A DNA stretch of 64,000 nt from the NCBI GenBank assembly GCA_028673005.1, contig CM054116.1, positions 33,700,854 to 33,764,853 on the forward strand. The letters run 5' to 3'. The translations under genes and the position numbers were made by a program. Positions 56,440 to 64,000 of the stretch are shown piece after piece. Under the pieces are notes generated by a model. That model did no database searches. It saw nothing but the letters and a program-made list of their open reading frames with translations, and was not told the DNA's origin. Each line of letters starts with the position of its first letter. The stretch's first letter is position 1. Source of the stretch: Tanypteryx hageni. Taxonomy: Eukaryota > Arthropoda > Insecta > Odonata > Petaluridae.

Positions 56440-56835
56440 GATTGCATGGTAAAGAAAGAGTGAGAAAGGAACAGGAAAAGTGAGGTGAAGAATGGAGTGG
56501 GATTTTGAGGACGAAGATATAGAGATGAATATGGGTGAGAAAAAGGAAGGAGAGAAAATCGCTAAGGGGGAAGAAGATAGAAAAGAAGAGGTAGAAATAG
56601 TTTGGAGGAGAGAGGGGGAGGGAAGAAAAGTTACAGATGAGGAGAAAGGGAGATTGAGGGAGCGAGAGGAGAGTGAGAAAATAATCAAAGGAGAGTTTTG
56701 TAATGTTTAGCGAAGAAGAGAGTAAGGGACAGAGAGAGAGGGAGAGGGTAGACGGAGGAGGTATATTTAGGAGGATGAATGAGAGGAAAGGAGGGCATAA
56801 GAGTGAAGGAGAGAGAGAGAAAGACGAGACGGGAG
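56440..56835. repeat. Purine-rich tract
   Basis: The plus strand is G/A-rich, with GAGAGAGAGGGAGAGGG-type blocks near 56730. Frames through it encode Glu/Lys/Arg-rich or, on minus, Ser/Leu/Phe-rich low-complexity sequence. Confidence 0.75.
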
Positions 56836-57475
56836 GACGGGCACCAAATGCACCCTTCCCCGCAGGTCAGCCTCCCCTTCGACACCCTTTCTCCCCCTCT
56901 TTTATGAGACTTACTCTGTTTATCCCTACCCTTTCTCTGCCTTTTATTCAGACTCCTCGCTATTTTTAGAGTGGAATGACCCCTTTAGCACTGGGGCTGC
57001 GGATTATCCGTGTTTGTCCCTGGTACTAACGATTCCAACTTCATCACTAAAAGTCATCCTTATTCGTTGTTTGCTTGCAGAGTGGAGCGATGAACGTACC
57101 ATTTCTCCGCCTGTCAATGTCTCAAATTTTAGTATTGAGACGTTCTCAAGATCGAACGAAAAATGGCCTTTTAGGACAAATCTTAGTTTTATGGATGTAA
57201 ACAGCTGCTTTGTCCAAATCTCATAATTTGAAGGGTGAACTACATGTACGATTCACATCAAGCGTTCAGCATGAAATTCAGGTATTGGCTTTCACTCCTA
57301 TAAAAACGTACACTTGGTGATATAAATAGTGTTTATATTAAATCCAATTTTCTATTGACCTCGCAGCTCTCTGCAATTCTGCACATCTTTTGGCCACCCG
57401 GACCAACTATTCTTCGCTCATGTTTTCCTCAAACCCATAGCTATTTCGTCCGTTTCAGTTAAGAGTCTGTTAGAC

Positions 57476-58059
57476 GGTTTGCCGGCTTTTCATCACAGAA
57501 AATTCGTACCTGTGACTTTTTGTCACACAATAGCTACTAATTGCTACTTTTCGTAACAAAAACTAATTGATACCTGCGACTTTTAGTCACGGAAAATAAT
57601 TCGTACCTGCGAATTTTCGCCCTGGAAAATATTATGTACGATTTTTCGTCACACAATGTACATTGCTACTTGGTTACGTTCGTCACGAAAAATAATAACT
57701 ATTATTAGCTATTATTTTATTTTCAGGGTAGGTTTTATAAAATTGCATTTTTAAATTAGTTAACCTTAAGATATAAATAGCTGAAAGATTGAAATTTATT
57801 TTGTTGAAAAAATTTCAAATTACCGTAACTATTTCTTTTTAGTCAGAAAGTCTGAAATTTTTAGGATATTAACAATAAAAACATTAACTACTGCGGCAAC
57901 AAATTCCAATCTTTTTAAATAGGATTTAATAAAATCTCTAGTCTAGCTGTAATCGGTCACTTCATCAGGTGGTAAGAGTGCAGAACTTATGATTTGCATT
58001 TTATAATAAGTTTTATTGACGAAAACCAATAGTATGGTGTGACGAAAAGTCGGGACACC
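57476..58059. mobile_element. Mutator-like MITE (584 bp) with 9-bp TSD
   Basis: The left end GGTTTGCCGGCTTTTCATCA and inverted right end GGTGTCCCGACTTTTCGTCA are imperfect inverted repeats (18 of 22 over the full length). Identical 9-mers CTGTTAGAC flank them at 57467-57475 and 58060-58068. A 9-bp duplication with GG-starting ends is typical of Mutator-like elements. Just inside the left end, the end motif recurs several times as TACCTG-GACTTTT-GTCAC (57500-57690). No transposase. Confidence 0.7.
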
Positions 58060-58068
58060 CTGTTAGAC

Positions 58069-59965
58069 AGCGAGCTCCAGCAGAAAATTTGTTTTGGCTT
58101 CCTTAACTCAAACAACAAATATCCACACAGTAAAAATGAGAATGTTTGCAATTTCATATATCTTATACATTGCTATATATTTTCAATCTTTGTTAATTTT
58201 TTACTTTTATAAAAATTTATAAATCTTAATTTTTATAAATATAAAATCAATCAGCTTCTTGGGACAAAGCTCAAGCCCGTGAGTCCGCACTAGGTATGCC
58301 ACTCGTTAAGTCGATTTCACAATTTAAGGCCAATGGAAGATGATCATCCAAATTTTATTTCTTCGATATTTTTGTTTATTTAACTGTCGCTCAATTTCTT
58401 TATAAACATCGCCCGCATTACTAGGAAGGTAAATATAAAAAAGAAGAAAATATATTCCGTTTCTACTGAAGAATTGATCACATAGCTGTGAGAACAATAT
58501 GTATTGTCCTCTTATGGTTTTTCCCCAAAACTTCCAAGTTAAAATATATTGTAATTGGATTAAAACTACCTAAAACCAGGCATAGTATACGTACGCAGAG
58601 AAACTGAAGATTTTCTGCCCATTCCCGATAAAAACCATCCCTGCTAATGTAAAAATGATAAAGTGATTTTTAAAGAATCGCATGTTTACCGTTTAGCTTG
58701 TTTCGATTTGATATGTGAGATATTTATTAAAATAGGATCCTCAAATGATCTACTTGGATCTTAAAGGTTTTCATTACACTGAAAATAAACAAATATTTTA
58801 TTTTCAGCTGAAAAATATGTATTTTGAACATTGATTAATAAAATAAGCATGTCTCGAGAAGCATTTATTGTTGGATTTTCATAGAAAATTTTGCATTGCA
58901 CATCTGTGTTATATGAAAGCAGTCTTTTTATAGTTTCGTGTTTGAGTCTTTTTAAAAGACAAGACAGACTTGACGGTAATACAAATATCGGGACATCCCG
59001 CAAAACGTTCTTCCATCACCTCCTCAAGTGTTAAATAATGATTGGTTTACAAAGTTGCATTTTTAAGGAGTCGTTGGGATTTAAAGGATCGAAAGCCCGC
59101 AGCCATCGCGAAGATTTCTTTTCTTGGTTTTTTATTTAAGATTTGAAAAAGTGGCCCCTTTGCTCCGCATCTGCAGTCTCTGCAGTATTATAGATTCAAT
59201 GCATTCCTGGCTAATATAATTCAATCATATCTGCCAATTTGTTCATATGGTAAAATATCGCGTGAAACTTATATACTTGGGTCATATTATTCAAAGAGAG
59301 CTGCCATAACCCCAGAAATCAAATTTGAAATTTCAAATCCTAAACCATAAGCTAGAAATCCGTTAAATTTTGTGTTAAGAAATTTTATAAAACTCACTGA
59401 GATTGTGGCATATTTGATGCATGCCGTACTATCAGAGTTTCCTTCTCACTGAAAATTAAAAACAAATTTCAATTCACTAAAACTCCTGAATGAGCGACCC
59501 TTTCGGATGCATTGCTCCTAACTGTTAAAACGTTAGCTTATAAAGATTTTTGTTGTTTTACTATATAAACATTGTTGTCTGCGAACTAATTAAAGCTTGA
59601 ATAAGCAATTACTAGTCTATTCGACTCAACAATTTATCTGATCTCTACGTATTTTATAAACGCCAAAAACAATATCGTGTATTTATATAATCAATTTTCG
59701 CTCTGATCGATATTATGAGGTTCGTCTACCGGTTACTCATTTTAAGCTCTTCGTATCCTCAGTCGACCGCGGGTCTCTAACACTCATACCTTAACCAAGA
59801 CCGGTCAGAACCATCTTCGGAGAATCTGGAATATTTATTTTAATCAATTGAGGAAATTGGGCAGCTGTTTCGGCGAGTGTTCTTCCTTCTTTGATATCGC
59901 CCCGCCGAGACCCATTGGCCAGTAGAATTTATCCTTGAATTGTGAGTCTTCGTCTAGAAAAACAG
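58069..59965. other. AT-rich, nothing recognised
   Basis: No coding or repeat signal identified. Confidence 0.4.
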
Positions 59966-59973
59966 CTCTTTAT

Positions 59974-60294
59974 CAGTGTTCCCTCTAATTTTTTCAAGTC
60001 CTGCGCGGCTAGCCAAACTTCTTGAGCGGCAGTGGTAAACCGGAGCGCAAAAAAAATTGGGAATCCAAGAGTCAAGGATTCCATGGGCTCCTCTCGAAGT
60101 GGAAGGAGAATATTCTGCCTATGAGTGATGTCACGGGAACTATAAATAATTTTTCTTTTAGAAAAGGAGCACTTTGTGTAATGTTCTCTGCGATTTTCCA
60201 TGTGATCTTTTCTGACTTGTGCGCGGCAACAAAGTGGCTGCGCGCGGAGGGAAAATAACCGTGCGCGGGCGCGCGCAGCTTAGAGGGAACACTG
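59974..60294. mobile_element. hAT MITE (321 bp)
   Basis: The left end CAGTGTTCCCTCTAA and the right end TTAGAGGGAACACTG are perfect 15-bp inverted repeats. Flanking 8-mers CTCTTTAT (59966-59973) and CTCCTTAT (60295-60302) match at 7 of 8. The GCGCGC-rich stretch next to the right end is part of the element. Short frames across it on both strands are not genes. Confidence 0.85.
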
Positions 60295-60650
60295 CTCCTT
60301 ATATGTATAGACACCTCCTTTTATCAAAAACAGAAAATAATTTCTTTCCCGTTTCACTTTCTGCATTTTTTAAACTTCTCATACGCATTGATCTTATTGG
60401 ATAAACAAGAGCTTACTTGAGCTCTTAGAAAGAAAGATTTGTTGTAATGGATCAAGAGTAACATCTCATTATCGAAATGATTCTAGGGGAAGAACGTGGA
60501 GTCTATCAGGGAGGTCCGGTTTTATGCGTGGGCGAGGGCGACCACCCAGCGCGGCCTCTTCACGGCCCAACACGGTCGCCACTTGCCACATGGAATCGGC
60601 CACAGTTGCTCCGATCCCCAATGTCAAAGTGGTTGTCATTGTCCTTCGCT

Positions 60651-60982
60651 AGGCATGTCAAACTCGAAGAAGCATCAGGGCCATATTGAAGTCACACACT
60701 GATGTTATAGAAGGGCCGCATTAGGATTGCAGTTGTTTATTGAGGACCAGAATTGACAAAATAGACATCACCTAGAAGACTGGACGTCCGTATTGCCATT
60801 AAAAACAGTACTTTAGAAAACAAGTTCTTTTGTGCCTAAATACTATGAATAAATCTTGACTCCTTTTCACAAAATAGAGCATTTATATAAAATCTCGTAC
60901 GATAAGACAGAAATTACCATTCGAGACGCAGTAACACAAGAAAAGGGCCGCATCCGGCAAGCTGGACGCCAGTTTTACCTGT
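60651..60982. mobile_element. Probable hAT remnant
   Basis: AGGCATGTCAAACTCG at 60652 and GGGCCGCATTAGG near 60715, mirrored by GGGCCGCATCCGGC and GTTTTACCTGTCTG near 60945-60985, resemble hAT ends with internal GGCCGC motifs. Ends are decayed and no duplication is visible. Confidence 0.4.
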
Positions 60983-60989
60983 CTGTACT

Positions 60990-62060
60990 ACACCTTTCTC
61001 AGAAACTGAGCTGCTAGTGCGCAATTGCTTGCTTCTTATCCGACCTACCATTCTCGTGGGTTCTTTCCCCTCTCATGCAATTATAGATATCTCGGGAAAG
61101 GGTTTTATTTTGTATGCTATCCCCTCCTTTCTAATCCTTTTCTTTGAAAATGCAGAATGTATTTTTAGGCGCCAAAAAATGTAACTCGTCGATTTGCACA
61201 CACATCCTCGGGTTCCATGCTCTTTTGCCCATTTGCACAACTCTTAGATTCCGATTTCAAACTCCTGCTCCCATTGCCGATTTCCTATGTAGGCTACTGG
61301 CGTTTTTTGTAGCCCTTGCCTCTCATTGTAACTAAGCCTCTGGTTGAGCCTCTAATTTAAAGAAATCACTTCTCTTCTACTCGAGTCGGCCCTGCTCAGA
61401 GGGACCTTTCTATCATTAGGTTATAAAGTCTTTTACCGAGCATATCGCGGAATAATGTCATATTCCTTTATAATTATAGACCTTAAATAACCTAGGCACC
61501 TTAATATTTAAATATATATTTTTTTAAGGTGTTTTAAGAAAGTTTCATTTTTAAGTGTGATTATTAATTACTTCTCTTGAAACAGGATAAAAGTCGATTG
61601 AGCAGGAGTTAAGTATTGGTTTCAGTTTGTAAGGTTCGATATAATAAATAGCACTCGAACGTAAAGGTCAAATTTGGTTAATGTATTTAAAAAAGAAATC
61701 GCATGAGCCTATACCGTGGTTTTAATATTATAAATAACATTGCAGTTAGTGTAAAAATTACATTGTATCTCACTCTTGATTTCCTAAAGTGTTTATACTT
61801 TTAAATATATTTAGTTGTGTATTATCTCTGTCAGCCTTTTGCTCTCCCTTGCCGAATGAAGACCACTTATCTACTTTCCGCTACTACCTGCCTCACCCCG
61901 CCAAATTGGACCTACAAATTTCACAAATTCAAATATAGCATTGAGTTTTTGATGGATGTTGCATATGTCGCCCTCTTCTGTTTCTTGAGAAGTTTAGAGC
62001 CGTATTTGTAATCTGACCGAGCCTCCGGGATTATCCATACAGAATCGAAACATTTTTACA
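60990..62060. other. No gene recognised
   Basis: Mixed composition. CTTTGAAAATGCAG at 61143-61156 resembles a splice acceptor but is not followed by a convincing exon. Confidence 0.4.
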
Positions 62061-62063
62061 TCA

Positions 62064-62395
62064 GGGGTACCCAAACTACGGCTCGCGGCCCGCATTCGGC
62101 CTGCGTTGTGCTTTCATTCTCCTCATCAATTCCTTGAATAAATACCTATTCGTATATATGCCAGCAGGAAGCGTTATTATATGTAATTTATGAAATTTAA
62201 ACGGTGTTTTTCCTCTACATAGATCCAATATACTTGTACTATAGTCAAATGAAGGATTACTGAACCAATATATTCTCAAAAATAGCTATTTGACATGTGC
62301 ACACGGCTCTATCAGCCATTTGAAAGATAGTATGTGGTCTGCATGGTGACATGTAAAGTTCCATATGGCCCTTTTAGCTAAAGTTTGGTTGCAGT
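62064..62395. mobile_element. hAT-type remnant
   Basis: CAGGGGTACCCAAACTACGG followed by CTCGCGGCCCGC is a typical hAT end. A decayed inverted partner, GGCCCTTTTAGCTAAAGTTT then GGTTGCAG, lies near 62368-62395. Flanking 8-mers are only partly alike. Confidence 0.5.
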
Positions 62396-63113
62396 TGTTT
62401 AAAATTGTCAGGAACGTGTAGATTATCCCGTTCTCGTTGAGTTCACTGATTATAGTTTTCTCTTAGTTTTCAATCTCCCTGATACATTTGATCAGAATTC
62501 TTCATCTAAAAAACTTCATAAAAATTGCACTTAAGTAAAATTTTGTGTTTTATTGCATTGTATTTCTGAAATTGTAGATTTTTGCAATGCTTCAGTCACT
62601 ATAAGCTGGCATTATGCGTGAAAAGATCAAGATATGCTTTTTCGAATTATGCTTATGTATATTGACAAACGCCGGTACTGCCCACGGTCGCTTTTTATAG
62701 CGTTTACTGAATGAATGTAAGTTACAGCTCACGTGACACTGTAGCGGCCACCGACGTAATATTACGTTCTCAATACTTAACGCAAGTTTTTGACTGTCAC
62801 TACCGTGATATGCCGTTTATAATCGAATTTAGTGAACATTATTTATCGCGAAAGATAAAAAGTTGCAAATTAATGCAGCACTTACAGGTTTGTAGCATAA
62901 AAATAATGAAGCCGTTAAAGGGTTAAATAAGCACTTTGTTGCGTTTTTATTGTCTTTAAATTTAATTCACGTTGTCAGATTAAATGGAAATTTTTATTTT
63001 GTTTAGCTTTCCCGATTATATTATTGTCACAAAATTGCGTTAAAATTGAAATGGAGTGCGCAATAATCGTAAATCTCATTACGGAAGAACTTGAAGTCTA
63101 TATTTTATATTAA
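62396..63113. other. AT-rich, nothing recognised
   Basis: A 71-codon plus frame at 62711-62926 matches nothing I know. Confidence 0.4.
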
Positions 63114-63188
63114 ATAATACATTTATAATAAATAATAACTTTATAATAAATAATTTTATAATAAATAATAATTTATAATAAATAAGAA
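63114..63188. repeat. AT-rich minisatellite, ~15-18-bp unit x4
   Basis: TTTATAATAAATAAT is repeated four times with short AAC, none, AAT and AAG linkers. Confidence 0.8.
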
Positions 63189-64000
63189 CCCAGGAATATA
63201 TTACGTGAGAGATGGTCAATTCCTTATAAAAGACCCATGATATTAATTCGACTAAATATGTTTGTTACACTCTGTGTAGTTGGGGCAATAAACTGGAAAA
63301 CTGATATTGTTAGTTAAGATTTCGTCTATTATAGTTACTTTATTTATAAATACTAATCTACCTGATATTGGTATGGTGTGAATTCACTAGTTCTTAATGT
63401 TGTTTTATTTATATTATAGCAGCGATTAAGCTTACGCTACACTGTTGGATTGACGTCGTTTCAACATCATCGTATGTTAAACATATTTTTTTCCCATTTA
63501 TTTAGTCTATAAATACAATTGCAACTATTTAAGCGATGGAAAGTACTTATATTTTTAAGCGTTAAAATATAATAACAATTAATTTACAAGTAAATACGGC
63601 ATAATGTAAATAACCAAGTAGGAACCAGCCTCTGATAGTCTAAACTTCAACCACGCGCTTCATTCATTGAATAAATAAAATGTTTATCTCATTTATCATA
63701 AAGCGGTTGATCAGTCTGCAAGCTAATTCCATTTACTATCTCACCATACGCTGTCTATCCCAGGAGTCCCAAACACGCGACCCGTGATGTTATGTAGTAG
63801 TCGTATGATGTCCATATTTTTTTAACGGAGCGGTGTTCCATTCAATCCTTCCACAATTACAAGAGCCAAAAATATCCCTCGTATTGATACGTCGCATCTC
63901 ATTTCGGAAGCCTATTTTCCACTTCTTTTTTCATTCTTATATCGGTCTTTGACCCTCCTCTATCATCTTGCCCATGTCTTCTCTCCAGGGGCGGCCCGAG
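63189..64000. other. AT-rich sequence with two hAT-like ends
   Basis: CCAGGAGTCCCAAACACGCG near 63761 and CAGGGGCGGCCCGAG at the very end (about 63986-64000) look like left ends of hAT-type elements. The second would continue outside the window. Confidence 0.35.

Noticed and set aside
1..64000. CRISPR array, rRNA or bacterial-type operon
   Set aside because: No regularly spaced identical short repeats with unique spacers, no rRNA sequence and no dense gene runs; the sequence is eukaryotic in character.

Overview
The window is non-coding DNA of a eukaryote, most likely an arthropod and probably an insect. I infer this from the AT-rich background, the absence of operons or dense genes, and the mobile-element mix: CR1/Jockey-like LINEs, Penelope-like elements (PLEs), Helitrons, hAT, pogo-like and Mutator-like DNA elements, and a tRNA-derived SINE. 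No host gene can be identified with confidence. Most open frames lie in low-complexity purine/pyrimidine tracts or in dead transposons. Four short stretches have splice-like boundaries and open frames (228-294, 40507-40550, 42384-42492, and an acceptor at 49293). They may be exons of one plus-strand gene whose introns fill the window, but this is weakly supported.

Layout. 1-10 kb: mostly featureless, with a decayed hAT transposon (5.1-6.4 kb) holding a broken transposase. 10-12.2 kb: a 2.2 kb hAT-like element with a perfect 8-bp target duplication. 17.1 kb: a 131-bp insertion carrying a decayed hammerhead ribozyme between 13-bp direct repeats. 20.7-22.8 kb: a dispersed repeat (family B) and a minus-strand LINE split by a hAT MITE. 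27-31 kb: a second minus-strand LINE, then a ~147-bp tandem array interrupted by a complete 1.76 kb non-autonomous Helitron that itself holds a family B copy. 32.1-33.6 kb: family B, a 575-bp PLE with inverted pseudo-LTRs and two hammerhead motifs, and another PLE-like foldback. 37.1-38.7 kb: a near-perfect 340-bp foldback with a hammerhead-like motif, a second Helitron copy, and a second tandem array of ~145-bp period. 42-48 kb: SINE, hAT MITE, plus-strand LINE, pogo-like element. 49-54.5 kb: GC-rich DNA and very long pyrimidine and purine tracts. 56-60.3 kb: another PLE foldback, a Mutator-like MITE and a hAT MITE. The remainder holds hAT fragments and AT-rich DNA.

The strongest signal is that inverted-repeat PLE remnants occur at four places (32.6, 33.4, 37.3 and 56.3 kb), plus a single-ribozyme insertion at 17.1 kb. 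In several of them a hammerhead core (CUGAAGA, stem II, GAAA, a two-to-three-base-pair stem III, cleavage base, closing stem I) can be read directly. PLEs are known to carry such ribozymes; the copies here range from intact-looking to mutated in the core.
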